This document shows positions 1 to 11,640 of a DNA stretch of 64,000 nucleotides, piece after piece. This DNA is from Calliphora vicina (lineage: Eukaryota; Arthropoda; Insecta; Diptera; Calliphoridae): contig NC_088781.1 of the NCBI RefSeq assembly GCF_958450345.1, positions 57,676,315-57,740,314 on the forward strand, written 5' to 3'. The position numbers and the translations under genes were made by a program. Under the pieces are notes generated by a model. That model searched no databases. It saw only the letters and a list, made by a program, of their open reading frames with translations, and had not been told where the DNA came from. The stretch's first letter is position 1. Each line of letters begins with the position of its first letter.

Positions 1-536
1 AATCCCAAAACAAACACAAATATTTTCTTATAATAAATAACAACAAAGACAAACAAGTATAAACATTTTCCTTTTCTGATTTCGTAGCATATGTATGACA
101 CATGTCATCCAATATATCACAGTTTATCATGTCATCCTACCCAGCACGCTATTATTTTTATATTACAAAAAATCATTACAATTTTTCTTCTTTCTCTTTA
201 CTCATTTCGTAAATTTTCTAACATTTACAGCAAATGTTAATAAATAGGAAATTACAACTAAAAGCGGATATGTTAACTATATTTTTACACACACCAAAAA
301 ACAATGTTAAATTAATTACAAGTTAATTATACTACAGAGTAGTCAATAAATAACAAGTAAAAAACATATTAGTAACACCATCCTAACTTGATTTGACACA
401 CAAAATTATTGAATAAATCCTCCATATAATAATTATCTTGTAATATAGGTTTTATTAAACTCATAAAAAAAATCAATATACTATGTATAAACATGTTTAA
501 TTTGTTGGTGTTGCTTTGGAGTAGACGAAAACTTAC

Positions 537-613
537 CTGCATCTTCTTATCCAGTACGATATGACCGCTATGCCAACTAATATTATGGCACCCAAGGCAC
601 ACCAGATAATGTT
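537..613 (-). CDS. second coding exon, encodes a transmembrane helix
   Basis: On the minus strand the acceptor tttctttacag ends at 614 and the donor CAG|GTAAGT begins at 536, giving a 77-bp exon. Read in the phase left by the upstream exon (phase 0), it encodes NIIWCALGAIILVGIAVIS followed by YWIRRC and two bases of a split codon. This is a near-ideal transmembrane segment of about 20 residues followed by arginines. More positive charge lies after the helix than immediately before it, which suggests an N-out, C-in orientation (inference by the positive-inside rule). The exon ends in phase 2, so at least one more coding exon must lie to the left; none is recognisable in 1-536. The agreement of two strong splice sites, a clean junction and a helix encoded straight across the junction is the main evidence that this is a real gene. 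Confidence 0.75.
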
Positions 614-1277
614 CTGTAAAGAAAAATTATAGAAAGTAGTGAAAAAAATATGGAGGCTAAAATATACTTATTTAAATAGTCAATTATATTACAGCAATTA
701 AACATCCGATAATATGAGAATAAACTGAATGTGAAAATTGGGATCATCTAGGACAGTCATGCCCAAGCCCTATACTCTTGGTACTCTTTTGTTTTTGTAA
801 TTGCTCTAAGCTATAGGCTGTGTGTTTTGTATACTCACTACAGCACTAGCAATACAAAATACACAAACAACTTTGTCTTATTATTTTTTTTGTCGTTCTT
901 CACTGAATACACTCATGTTGAAAGCAACAACACTTTCGTATGCTTTGCTGGTAAACATTGACGACTCCGATCATCCATGTAGATTTTGTTTATCGTATGA
1001 TATTTTAATAATGTGTGTGTTGAAAGTGAGTTTTTTTTCTTTTTTCTTTGTATGAATTGGTTTTAGCAACAACAAATATTGAATAAAAGGTAGCTTTTCT
1101 TTAAATGTATTGGTGTTTACTCTTCCATAAGGAACTTGTGGGCACCCCTGATCTAGGAAATAAAGAAAATATGATTTTACAAATACGCGTAAACAAAAAC
1201 TTTTACAAATATTTCTTCATGATATAGGTTTTTCATAATAGACAGTTGTTTATCTACGTTCCAGATTTTTTTAATTT

Positions 1278-1545
1278 TAGGATTTCTTTGCATATCTGGA
1301 ATCTGGGTTCAAATCCTATGTGGGTTAAGATTTAAATTTTGTTTTATTTTTTTTTTAAATTTGATTTTTCTTAATTTAAGTATTTTTAATTTTTATGTAA
1401 ATTAACTATTTTTATAGGTTTTCACAACTGACTTGGTTTTGCAATCCGAACTTTCTTCATATCTTCATCCTGGAACCAGAGTTCGAATCCTATATGGGTT
1501 AAGATTTAATTTTTTTTTATTTTTCTTCTTAATTTGGTTATTCTA
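1278..1545 (+). repeat. two tandem tRNA-like repeat units
   Basis: Two similar stretches about 173 bp apart each contain a B-box-like tRNA motif: ggttcaaatcc at 1306-1316 and agttcgaatcc at 1480-1490. Each is followed by tat(a/g)tgggttaagattta and a T-rich tract. No complete cloverleaf can be drawn, so these are likely SINE-like or other tRNA-derived remnants. Confidence 0.45.
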
Positions 1546-1687
1546 AAAATATTTATTTTTTTTTCATTGCAGTAAGAACTTAATATTTGATATTTTAATA
1601 ATTATATTTAAAAATCCAAAAATATTTCCCATGTATTAAAAGAATGCCATGTTATAACTACAACTTAACCAACAATTAATATTAATA

Positions 1688-2196
1688 ACTAGCTGAACCC
1701 GGTCCGCGTTGCTGGCCTTTAGAAAACATCTGTTTTATATTGCATCTAGATCTCGATTTTAATATACAGTGTCGGAAAAAGTCGGTAATCCAACCTTCAA
1801 TGTTAATACATGTGGTGGCATTTCGGCTGGTTCTAATGAATTCAAAAATTCAGTAGGAGAATTGATGACTTGTTTTTCGTTGTCACTGTGCCAATAGATT
1901 TGTATTTTATTGTTTCGCCAGACACTTTCAATTGTATTTGGTCATCGAGCTTGTTAACATCATAATTTTTTGATTAAAAGTATATTTTATATATAAATTT
2001 CTTATTCATTCATTTAATATGCAAGAGTAAGCAAAATTGTTTATCACAGACCGAAAATCAAAAATTTGACTATACACTGTTACCCAAAAGGCTTTTCTGA
2101 AGATTCCGTGAAAATTTTATCAAAATCGGTCCAGCCATTTTTGAGTCCATACGGAACATACATATATACACACATCCATTTTTATGTAATATAGAT
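1688..2196 (+). repeat. ACTAGCTGA-type repeat, unit 1
   Basis: Starts actagctgaacccggtccgc and ends with catccatttttatgtaatatagat after the stretch aaaatcggtccagccatttt. This start and the TATATAGAT-like tail are typical of a widespread insect repeat whose class I cannot settle. It has about 120 bases (near 1917-2040) that the next unit lacks. Confidence 0.6.
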
Positions 2197-2559
2197 GAAC
2201 CCGGTCCGCGTTGCTGGCCTTTAGAAAACATCTGTTCCTCGATCTCGATTTTAATATACAGTGTCGGAAAAAGTCAGTAATCCAACCTGCAATGTTAATA
2301 CATGTGGTGGCATTTCGGCTGGTTCCAATGAATTCAAAAATTCAGTAGGAGAATTGAGGACTTGTTTTTCGTTCATTACTGTGTCAATCGATTTGTATTT
2401 TATTGTTTATCACAGACCGAAAATCAAAAATCTTACTATACACTGTTACCCAAAAGGCCTTTCTGAAGATTCCGTGAAAATTTTATCAAAATCGGTCCAG
2501 CCATTTTTGAGTCCATACGGAACATACATACATACACATCCATTTTTATGAAATATATG
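2197..2559 (+). repeat. ACTAGCTGA-type repeat, unit 2 in tandem
   Basis: Begins gaacccggtccgcg directly after the tail of unit 1 and repeats it closely, including aatgttaatacatgtggtgg and the cggtccagccatttt segment. The apparent 96-residue frame here crosses noncoding repeat and also matches unit 1, where it is broken, so it is not a gene. Confidence 0.6.
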
Positions 2560-3594
2560 GCATTAGCGGTATAATTTAAAAATTGGATTTTTACACGCCC
2601 CTCCGCCCACAGACCGAATATTAACAGCCATATGCATAAACATTTACAAAAGGTTTATAAACCAATTATAGGAAAATTTTCATAAAGTTGTATTCATAAA
2701 CGATTAATAGCTTAAAATACATTTGATAAACAATTGTTAAATGTAAAAATTTTATAGTAGGTTCGACCCTACTTTAAACCTACTTTAAGGAATTCTTTTT
2801 GCTTTTTATCTTAAAAAAGAGGATTTTAAAGATAAATTTGGAATAATAGATGATACTATTGCAATTTCTAAACACAATTTCCACTCCGCTGGCGATTAAG
2901 TTCCATTTTAATAGTATATGATTTTGTTTAATATTCCTCCGGCAGTTAACTATATGAGGTTCACAAGTGAGTTTGATTGGCATTTTTGTCATTTACTTTT
3001 AACCTGCAACGCCATATAGGAATAAAATGTGTAAACATTGTGGAAGAAGGTCCACACAATCTAATATACCCACTGCGGAATTAAAACTATGTGTTTCCAC
3101 ATAGAAATTCATTAAATTTTGTTAAAATTTAACAAAATGTCAATAAAAATAAATTAATAAAACAAATTATAAAACAGTGATGTTTATTTTATCACAGAAT
3201 ATTCGTCATTCGAATACTTTAAATAATAATTGAAATAAACTATATAAAAAAGTTTGTACATTAATACATTTTAGCTTAATATAAATTTACTAGAATCAGA
3301 TATACATATTTTTATCTAAAAATTAGTGGTTATCTTCAAAAATTTATTATTACTAAAAACAATTAATGAAAAAAAGAAAATTAACGAATATTTTATCCTA
3401 ATTGAAAGCAACACTAACAACAAAAAAGGAGAAATAAATGAGAAGCATTGCCAGCTTAGACAAAAATCAGTACATTAGTTATTGTACCTTTATCAAACTT
3501 TTATGAATACATTACTTTTATAAATGGTTTTTAAAGCTAAAGTGTTCGTTAACAAAATTGTGTTTTAATTCTACAATAAGGTTTTTTTTATGAA
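2560..3594. other. AT-rich spacer between repeat arrays
   Basis: It starts with ggcattagcggtataat, a link sequence also found in the array further right. Around 2627-2660 it has catatgcataaacattt, shared with the small palindrome near 10781. I see no gene. Confidence 0.4.
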
Positions 3595-4620
3595 TATAGC
3601 CGTAAAAATCCGACTATACCCGCTGGGCTATTCTGAAGATTCCCTAAAAATTTCATCAGAATCGGTCCAGCGCTTTTTTATATATGTATATAGGTGGCAT
3701 TAGCGGTATAATGTTAAAATTTGATTTTGCCACACCCCTCCGCCAAAAGACCGAAAATCAAAAATCTGACCGCTAGGCTATTCTGAATATTACCTGAAAA
3801 TTTCGTTAAAATCGGTCCAGCCGTTTTTGAGTTCATTCGGAACATACATCCATTTTTATATATATAGATGAAAAATGTTTGTATGAGAAAATTCGAAAAT
3901 CTTCTTTAAAAAAGCACCGAATGGACCTAATGTAGTATTTTAGGTGTCTAAAGCCATATTCAGGAAATTTTCTTTCCAATGATACCAGTTTGGAGCTAAT
4001 CGGTTGGATCGTCTCAGAGTCTATAATGGACATAGGCAGAAACATTTTTTTAATTTTATATATATAGATATGGCATTAGCGGTATAATGTAAAAATTGGA
4101 TTTTTACACGTCCCTCCGCTCACAGAATATTAAAAATCTGACTATACAGTGTTACCCGCTGGGCTATTCTGAAGATTATCTGAAAATTTCATCAAAATCG
4201 GTTCAGCGGTTTTTTATATATATAGATGACATTAGCGGTATAATGTAAAAAATTGATTTTGCCACACCCCTCCTCTCACAGACCGAAAATCAAAAATCTG
4301 ACTTTAGAGTGTTACCCGCTAGGCTATTCTGAAGATTCCCTGAAAATTGCATTGAAATCGGTCCAGGCCTTTTTGAGTTCATTCGGAACATACATCCATT
4401 TTTATATATAGAGATGAAAAGTGTTTGTATGAGAAAATTCGAAAATCTTCTTTACGGAAGCACCGAATGGACCTAATGTAATATCTAATATGTAATTTCT
4501 AAACCATGTTCAGAAAATTTCCTTTCCTTTGGAGCTAATCGGATGGATGGTCTCAGAGACTATTACGGACATAGGTAGAAATATTTTTTGTATATATATA
4601 GATAAAAGGAATATAATCCA
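3595..4620 (+). repeat. tandem array of ACTAGCTGA-type 3' tails
   Basis: At least four units of accgct(g/a)ggctattctgaagatt, aaaatcggtccag and tatatatagat follow one another, linked by ggcattagcggtataatg. Two longer units carry an extra block starting gtttgtatgagaaaattcg (near 3880 and 4424). Head-to-tail copies that keep only the 3' portion point to repeated insertion into, or tandem amplification of, the tail. Confidence 0.6.
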
Positions 4621-4978
4621 CATTTGATAATTCCCTCCTAATATCGTGAGTTTAGTGTGCAAAAGTCCAAATTGTACAGCAAATACAAAACACTTTCTAA
4701 AATCTTTTGTTTTACTTATTTCTGAAATCTGTTAATTCAGTTATATATTGCTTTTATTATAATAATAAATAATCACAGTTTAGAAGAATGTTTATTTATT
4801 TGAGACTTAGCACATTTTCTATTACGTTTTTTGTTTTTTTTTTTTTTGGTGTTAGAACATTTTCTTATATCCTATTTTATCTCTATTTTTATCGTTTTAA
4901 TTCTGTTAATTGATTTAAAGTTTTTAATGTTAGTATTCGAGATGATAATAAATTTCAAAATGTTCCAATATTTTCTTA

Positions 4979-5090
4979 AAAATTCAGACCAGCTGGACTA
5001 TAATTTTATTCTACAAAAATGATACTCATTCAGAATTATAGGGTTGCTATTCTGTTTCAATCAAAAAGTCTCAATTTGTTGGACAGTGTT
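4979..5090 (+). repeat. right-end fragment of the long fold-back element
   Basis: Matches the right terminus of the element at 49141-51444: attcagaccagctggacta, then ctacaaaaatgat, and the end ttgttggacagtgt. No left arm is present. Confidence 0.6.
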
Positions 5091-5248
5091 TTTAATTCTT
5101 TTTTAAACAGATATTGCTCATTTCTGACAACAGAGCCAATTTGCGAAAAATGTTCATACCCCTAAGTGCTGCCCTTTAGGGCCTACCGTTTAACAAATAG
5201 ACAGACATATGTGGATCGTGATACAATATTATAACAACCCATAATATA

Positions 5249-5939
5249 TGTCGAGGGACTATATTCAAAACCCTCTATCTTTGATTTTCACGAAAATTAC
5301 TTTTTGATGGTAAAATGTTCAGTAAAACAGCCCTCATCTATGGTGTGAATTTCATAACGAACGTATTTTGTTTTTGCTGTTTTATTTGAATTTTTGTTAT
5401 TTCTCTATCTTATACAATTAATTTTTTGAAAGATTATAGAACAGCGCATATTTTGTATTACTCAGTTCATAAAATACGGATTTTGAGTTATGACGTTGTT
5501 GCAGCAAATAGGCGATATGTTTACAAAAATGATCTCAAATACCTTATTTTGTTTTTTTATGTTTTTGTACACAAAATTTGTTGTTGTATTTTCAATTTAA
5601 AATAAAAATAGAAATTAATCGGTTAATCGAATAATTTTAAATTAACCCATTATTAACCGAATAAATCTAAACCTCGATTAATTATTTGCTCGATTAACCG
5701 ATTAAACCAGAAACCCGATTAATTGAATACCCTAGTACATTCACATTGAATATTTTTGAAAAGCAAAACCCTCTATCTTTCATTAAGTCCACAATAATGC
5801 AACATTTTAAAAACCAATTACATGTGAGATTCAGTAGTTGCTTTTAAAAAATATTGTAGAACACCAAATTTTAGTAACTCAAGTAATACGCCAAAAAAAA
5901 ACAAACAAGATAGAGGGTTTTGAATATAGTCATTCGACA
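5249..5939. mobile_element. TA-flanked inverted-repeat DNA transposon (nonautonomous)
   Basis: Left end tgtcgagggactatattcaa continues aaccctctatctt; the right end is its near-exact reverse complement ending gtcattcgaca. Both sides are flanked by TA (5247-5248 and 5940-5941), the target duplication of Tc1/mariner-like transposons. No transposase is seen. It holds a truncated hAT copy, so it is older than that insertion or was formed with it. Confidence 0.65.
5522..5734 (+). mobile_element. truncated hAT element, right end only
   Basis: From acaaaaatgatctcaaatac onward it matches the right end of the hAT copy at 21361-22207, including the dense gattaaccgattaa motifs and the terminus ttgaataccctagta. 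The left end is missing, so no target duplication can be checked. Confidence 0.65.
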
Positions 5940-8251
5940 TAGACTTTTGTAAGTCTTTTTTATGGCTTTATTTTATTTCCTATTACTTGAAAATATTAAT
6001 TATGTGCCGATTTGAACAAAAAATCGTTTTGTGATTTATTTTTACATGGAACTTATTTATGAACCCCGTCTAAGCATTTTCAACAGAGCTTGTAATTTTA
6101 TCATAGGAACAACAATACAATATATTAAAAGAAAATAGTAAGAAATTTTTTAAAAATATAAACTTTTTTGAAGGTTTCTCACACTTTTGTCCATAACTCT
6201 GGTTCTACTTGCCAGATTTTTGTTGTACTTAACCAAATAACAAACATTTCTGATCAACAAAAAATATTTAGGAACCAGTTTATCCCCTTAAGTCATTCAC
6301 TACTTTGATAACAAACCTTTTATAAAGGAAATTTTGAATTTAGCTCGTAGGTTTAAATTGTTTTAATTTTTTGTAACAATACCTTTTGAACTTTTGATTA
6401 ACTTGACATTTAATATTTAACTTCAACCTACACATTAAATACAACAATTGTTTTAGAATTTATTAATTTTTATGGTAAAATAGCAAAAAATAATATAAAA
6501 ATGCTAAAACTTGGCAAACAGTTTATAGGTTTATATGAAATGTTAACAAAATATGACATTAAATGTCACAACAAATCAAAATTTGATTGGACTTAAATAC
6601 AAGTATAAACATACATACATATATAGAATGATAAAGAAAATTCTGTTAAGCAATAAGTGGAGGAGACAGGAGTAACTATTTATGGTATTTATTTAACCCA
6701 CTTTTTCATGAAAGAAAACTGTGCTGGTTCAGTAGCACATTAAACATGTGACATGTTGCTTTATGTTTAAACAAAAGTGACTACTAGGGTTACGAAAAAG
6801 CCAAAAATTCTCAAAAAAACAACAACAACAAGTCAAAGCATGTTTAATGTAAAAAAAAATAAATAAAAAGGATAAAGGAAACAAAAGTGTTGGTTTCAAT
6901 AACAACACAATTTGTGTGCTTCTCTTTGCGTAAGAATGAATGAAATCCAAATACTTTTGATGACATTTTTTATGGAGCTTACGGCAAAGTCTATTTGCCA
7001 AAAAACACAAAAATAAAAATCAAAAACAAACAAAAAATAGAAAAAGAGAAATCAAAAAGAAACTTTACCCCATGAAAATAAACTGTAGCAGCAGATGTAA
7101 AATTAAGGGGAAACAAATAATTTGTTTTTGTTGTTGTTTTATTTTCTCAATTGCAAAACAATAAAATTTCTATTGTGGGTTTTTAGGCTTGAACAAAAAA
7201 TAAAAAAAAAAATACCAAAAAAGGATTTTCCGCACACTCACTCACGTTTCTGTTTCTCGTGTAATTTCTTTTGTAAACTCTGGTATTTGTGCGTTAGTTT
7301 GTATTGTTAAGACAGTATTGATAATAAATTGTGTAGATGGCCAAGAGAAAGGAAGGCTGATTGTTTTGGTTGTTTCGAGATTTTTTTTTGGTTTTTTGTT
7401 TTTAATCAAAAACCATATTGTTTGTGGTTGGCTGCGTGCCAATGAAAACACTTTGAATTTGCACTTTATTTAAATATTTGTCTAAGCGTATTTGATGAAC
7501 TAGATTCTTTTGTGGCTTTTGTTGTAGGTGTTATTTTTGGCTTTTGAACCAGACTGCTTCATATTTACTTAAAACTTATGGCATAATATTGCCAAATGAA
7601 TGTCAGTAAAGTTTTTTTTTTTTTATGAAATGTTTCTAAGTAAATAACAGAAAAAGATGATTATAGTTTTGAAATAATATATCAATGTGTAGACTATTGG
7701 AATTTCCTTTCAGGAATATAAAATAAAATATATTATTTGAAAATTGTTAAAAGGATTTTTAAAAATAAACAAAATTAATATCCAATACCTATTTAGAATC
7801 ATATCGGTAAGAGAGTATATGTGATTAATAAAGATAAACAAATTCCAATACCTGAAAATCGATATAATTAATTTTATAAATTATTTAATTTGATGACCTT
7901 ATGCTTTTCTTAATTTCAAATAATTGGCGATCTTGTTCTCATTCGAAAGTACTCAGTATTATATTATGTGCATAACTATTAGAACTCCGCACATCTCCGC
8001 ATATCTTAATAATTTTATAATGTCATTCGTGCATCAACAGTATTGAAGTATCTAAATGTCATCAAATATTTAAATTGTCAACAAAAACATTAAACTCCCA
8101 TCATAAGAAAGAATATCAAATTATTCTATTATTGAAATATGTAAAAACATAAATTCACCTGCATAAATATTTGCGTAAAAACATTTCAAAGTTTATCCTA
8201 AAGGCAAAACGTGAATTTATATTTTTTTTACTTTTTTTTTTAGATACTTAC

Positions 8252-8299
8252 AATCCAAAAATGTGTTTCCGCTGTATGTTTTCTTAAATCCACTTGCAT
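8252..8299 (-). CDS. first coding exon of a single-pass membrane protein (partial gene)
   Basis: The minus strand shows a strong acceptor (tttctttccag) at 8346-8347 and a consensus donor (GTAAGT) beginning at 8251, bounding a 94-bp exon 8345-8252. The start codon is at 8299-8297 and the exon ends after exactly 16 codons, reading MQVDLRKHTAETHFWI. An in-frame TAA lies seven codons upstream of the ATG inside the same exon, so this ATG is the first possible start in the frame. The frame continues without a break into the exon at 613-537, whose first codon begins a hydrophobic helix. The N-terminus has no signal peptide of its own. I do not recognise the protein; the rest lies outside the window. 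A short N-terminus, one helix and a basic flank are shared by synaptotagmin-like proteins, small membrane proteins and many receptors, so no name is offered. Confidence 0.75.
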
Positions 8300-8345
8300 G
8301 GCACTATAGATTTTTCTTTAGCAAATGTTACAGACACACGATATC
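8300..8345 (-). other. 5' untranslated part of the first coding exon
   Basis: These 46 bases lie between the acceptor and the start codon of the exon 8345-8252. They contain an in-frame TAA and no other ATG. Because the exon starts at a splice acceptor rather than a promoter, at least one noncoding exon must lie further right, in this window or beyond it; I could not find it. Confidence 0.6.
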
Positions 8346-8634
8346 CTGGAAAGAAAACACAGGAAAACAAGAAAATGAAAGGTTAGCAAAAGAGGATATA
8401 AAATAAGTTAAATGCAATATATTATTTTCAGTAAAATAAAATAACAGATGTTCATGTCAGATGTTTGCATTGTGGACTAACATTGTATTTGCACTTTGTA
8501 TTAAATAAAATATATGTTAAATTTCAAATAGTTTTAGTTGCAAGTTCTTTGGGTTTTAATGCAATTTAATAGAAAGAATATTAAGTTAAGTTCATAAATC
8601 ATTTATTTAATATTTCTTTAAAATATTTCGTATA

Positions 8635-8686
8635 GAGCGTATGATTGATATTTAATTATAAAAAAATACGTATTAAACATACGCTT
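8635..8686. repeat. short palindrome GCGTATG...CATACGC, copy 1
   Basis: gagcgtatgattgatattta pairs imperfectly with tattaaacatacgctt across an AT-rich loop. A second copy lies at 17957-18001 with the same arms. This could be a tiny inverted-repeat element or an RNA hairpin. Confidence 0.4.
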
Positions 8687-8776
8687 TGCAATATTATTGG
8701 TTGTATAACCCATAAATAGGAGAGGGATATTTTCAAATTTTTAGCTTTTATTTTGAAACATTTGTAGAATATAAAC

Positions 8777-8854
8777 TTAATCAAAGTATTGACCATTGTT
8801 AGCTATGACCTTTTCCAATCTTTCTGATAACAAATGGATACCGCGCCAAAAGAA
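8777..8854 (-). pseudogene. mariner-like transposase C-terminus relic
   Basis: Minus-strand translation gives FFWRGIHLL and then LSERLEKVIANNGQYFD followed by a stop codon at 8779-8777. This is the C-terminal signature of mariner-family transposases (a basic/aromatic F-x-RGI motif, then L-x-ER-x-x-KVI-x-x-G-x-YF just before the stop). The frame is closed by a stop immediately upstream, and the catalytic DDD region is not visible, so only a tail survives. The element would have encoded the cut-and-paste transposase. Confidence 0.65.
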
Positions 8855-9017
8855 CTACACCAAATCCAAATTTCAAAAAATTACATATGTATGTATGTAA
8901 ATAGAAATTGAAATTAAATTTTTGTTTATGAATTGTTTTTAATGTAATTTCACTGTTATTTATATTTTACTATTTAAAATGGAAAAATAAAAATAAATTT
9001 TGAAATTTATTATCAGC

Positions 9018-9130
9018 AATCCCGCAATTCCCAAAAAAAAGTGTTGAAAAATCCCAAAATTGGTTATTTTTAGTTTTTTGGCTATAATATCCATACCAGG
9101 GACGGAGTTATCGGAATCCTTTACAAAATA
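9018..9130. repeat. short fragment related to repeat family C
   Basis: The stretch cccgcaattcccaaaa followed by gaaaaatcccaaaattgg resembles the start of the copies near 58385 and 63380. Divergent and short. Confidence 0.3.
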
Positions 9131-9851
9131 ATTAAAGACATATTGAGCCATCTAAACTCGGATACTGTATTTTGATATCGAATATGCGATATCAGAATTT
9201 CTGCCCTAAATTTGAATTTTATATAAAAAATAGGCGTTTTTTTAAAGGACCTAGTCACCTCGGTATCAACAATTTAAAATTTTTTTCATTTATTTAATGA
9301 AAAGTTTTTAAATTCAAATGTATATTACTTTGGATTTAGTCATTATTTTTAAACAATTATTCTTCTATATGACACATACATATATTATTAGTTCAATAAA
9401 GGAAAATTGGGAAAATCGGTAAATATTTGGATCCGCTGTTATCAAAAAACTGGAGTAGAGTGGGTAAAAATGTGCAAAATTTTATTTTTAAATGCAAATA
9501 GTTGTAAGAGATATTGATAGCTATAACGAGGTTTTTTGCTCGGTGAGGACATTCTATGTAATTTTTTGAAATCAAACACAAACGAAGAAATAGGATCGTT
9601 TTAAAAATGTAACATACCCGATGTGTCCTATTTTGAGGCTAGCTTGTCGGGAAATAGTTTTTACCGCTACTTGTGTTTTTTTTCCATACCAGCAACACCA
9701 TTTTATCTCTCATCCAACCCATGATACAGCATTTTCAGTACCACTACCCTTTCTAAAACCTTTTTGGCAATCATGAAGTAGATTTTAATTTCCCGGAAAT
9801 GTAGAAAATTGTTGCTGAATTATATTTCTCAAAAATATTATCGATTATAGG

Positions 9852-10780
9852 TAACTAGCATAACCCGGTGCACTTCGCTACCCCTACCCTAGTAAAATTA
9901 AAAAAAAATTAATGGATTTCTGATAAAACCTAACTAAACATACAAAATAATGAGAATCCCTCAATTACAGTTCACTTGATATTCGAAAATAACTAACTAA
10001 TTTGGTATGGGATATACCACTCCACTGCTCTGATCCCACCCATTTTTAAACCTTTTATGTAAATATCAAGCTTTACTTTATCTTTCCTTTATAAGGGAGG
10101 GATCATTCCTACTAAGCCGATCATGCTTAGCTAAACTGCGAACAGTAATCAGGAATAAATTCTAACCTCCGTAGAATGGTAATAAATTGATTGATACAGA
10201 GTTTAAATATTTTTAGAATTATTGTTCTCGAGATATTCAAAATTAATTATTTACATTGTGCCACAATCCCGACCATTTTCAGACAATCTCTGTAAAATGA
10301 TAAGAGAGCTATGCGGACAAAGTTTGAATAACCATGCAATTATTACTTTGTATGGAAGGTGACTCACCTACTTTTCCAACCCCTCCCATTTTGGTTCCCC
10401 AGATATTCGAAATCAATATTTATTCTGCATGGGAGATGCTACGCCATCTAATCTAATTCCGTCTATATTCAGCTAAACTCCGCACAGTAATAAGAAATTA
10501 ATTCGTAAAAAGTTTAAACACTTTTACAATTATAGTTCTACAGATATTCGAAATTAATTATTTACTTTGTATAGGGTGTGCCACGCCCACTATTCCAATT
10601 CCGAACAATTTCATCGAAACTATGCAAAATTATAAATGAGCCATTTTGAAGTTAGAAGAATCTTGCAATTATAGTTCACAAAATACTTAGAAATAACTAT
10701 TTAATTTGTTCCGACCCGTCCCATTTTTTATTAAACTTCATGCCTTGATAAGAAATTGATTCGTATGAAGTATTTACCCC
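9852..10780 (+). repeat. diverged ACTAGC-type repeat, cacttcgctacccc subfamily
   Basis: Begins aactagcataacccggtgca, close to the start of the element at 12401, and continues with repeated ttcgaaa(t)taa and ccacccatttt motifs spaced about 130-180 bp apart. The right end is uncertain. Confidence 0.45.
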
Positions 10781-10891
10781 AATATGCATAAACAGTTTTT
10801 AAATTTGTCAGAAGTTTATAAAACAAATTTTGAATGGAAATTTTGTTTTACAAACCTTTGATAAATTTAAAAATTAATTTATGCATATGGG
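10781..10891. repeat. small fold-back repeat around TATGCATA
   Basis: aatatgcataaacagttttt and its inverted partner ending aatttatgcatatgg bracket about 110 bp whose inner arms (gtttataaaacaaattt / aaattttgttttacaaac) also pair. It looks like a miniature inverted-repeat element. Confidence 0.5.
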
Positions 10892-11397
10892 AATTAGAAA
10901 ACAAAACAAAAAACACCTTCAAAATATAGTTTTTTTAAGTGACTTTGAATTTCTAAAGTCTTCTTCTTTGTTTTCTATAACAACTCTCACTTAAAACAGA
11001 GCGAATTCAATACTGTTTAATTGTTTCTCTTATTTATTTACAACAACAAATTGGACAAACACGCATCGCTTTGTTTACATTTTAGCTTAAGGTTCACATG
11101 TACGCGTTTTTTCATATGTGTTAGTAACATCTTTAAACGCTTATAACTCTTAAAAAACTGAACCGATTTCAACAAAATATATATTCTGCACTTCTGTGAA
11201 TAAATCCCTTTAAAATGGTATATTTCTTGCCCAAATTGAATGTATAATGTGAGCGTAAAAGGGTTCTAAAGAAATCGACTTGCCTATTAATTATAGGTAA
11301 TATCGCAATAAGTCTATACATATCTTTTATGTTGGGATTTACAAAATTACGTTATTAAATATATTTACTATATATGATGTGATTTGATGATTCAATT

Positions 11398-11640
11398 TAA
11401 TAAATAAACTTGGCGATACGCCATCAAGATCAGGGGTCTTATTATTGGAGAGATCAAGTATGATTTGTGAAATTTCAGCAATCGTTGTGTTTCTAAATTT
11501 CAAAATATTGCAGTATCTTAGAGTTCGGAGTCCATTATACTAATCAGTAGAAGAACAATAAATTTGTTTCTTCGTTGTTTTATGAATTTGAAAAAAGTAT
11601 TTATTCTGACGATCACATTTTATTGCATCATCTGTGGTTA
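11398..11640 (-). pseudogene. non-LTR retrotransposon (LINE) reverse-transcriptase relic
   Basis: Minus-strand translation gives TIAEISQIILDLSNN and then KTPDLDGVSPSLF, which fits the start of the reverse-transcriptase domain of LINE elements (a leucine-rich helix, then N-K-x-P-G/D-x-D-G-hydrophobic). The preceding stretch includes DRQNKYFFQIHKT and a stop codon, where the endonuclease/RT linker would be. The catalytic FADD box is not visible. It is a short decayed fragment; clade (I or jockey-like) is not resolvable by eye. Confidence 0.5.

Larger units (their letters stand above)
614..8251 (-). other. intron of the membrane-protein gene, about 7.6 kb
   Basis: Bounded by the GTAAGT donor at 8251 and the tttctttacag acceptor ending at 614. 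It holds tRNA-like tandem units, ACTAGCTGA-type repeats, a fold-back fragment, a TA-flanked inverted-repeat element with a nested hAT end, and AT-rich sequence. In 5942-8251 I see only AT-rich sequence with CAA and TTG runs and no exon. ORFs in it have no protein-like features. Confidence 0.65.

Noticed and set aside
1300..1500. tRNA genes
   Set aside because: Only B-box-like motifs are present; no acceptor stem or complete cloverleaf can be drawn.
2261..2551. 96-residue ORF
   Set aside because: It lies wholly in an ACTAGCTGA-type repeat and is broken in the neighbouring copy.
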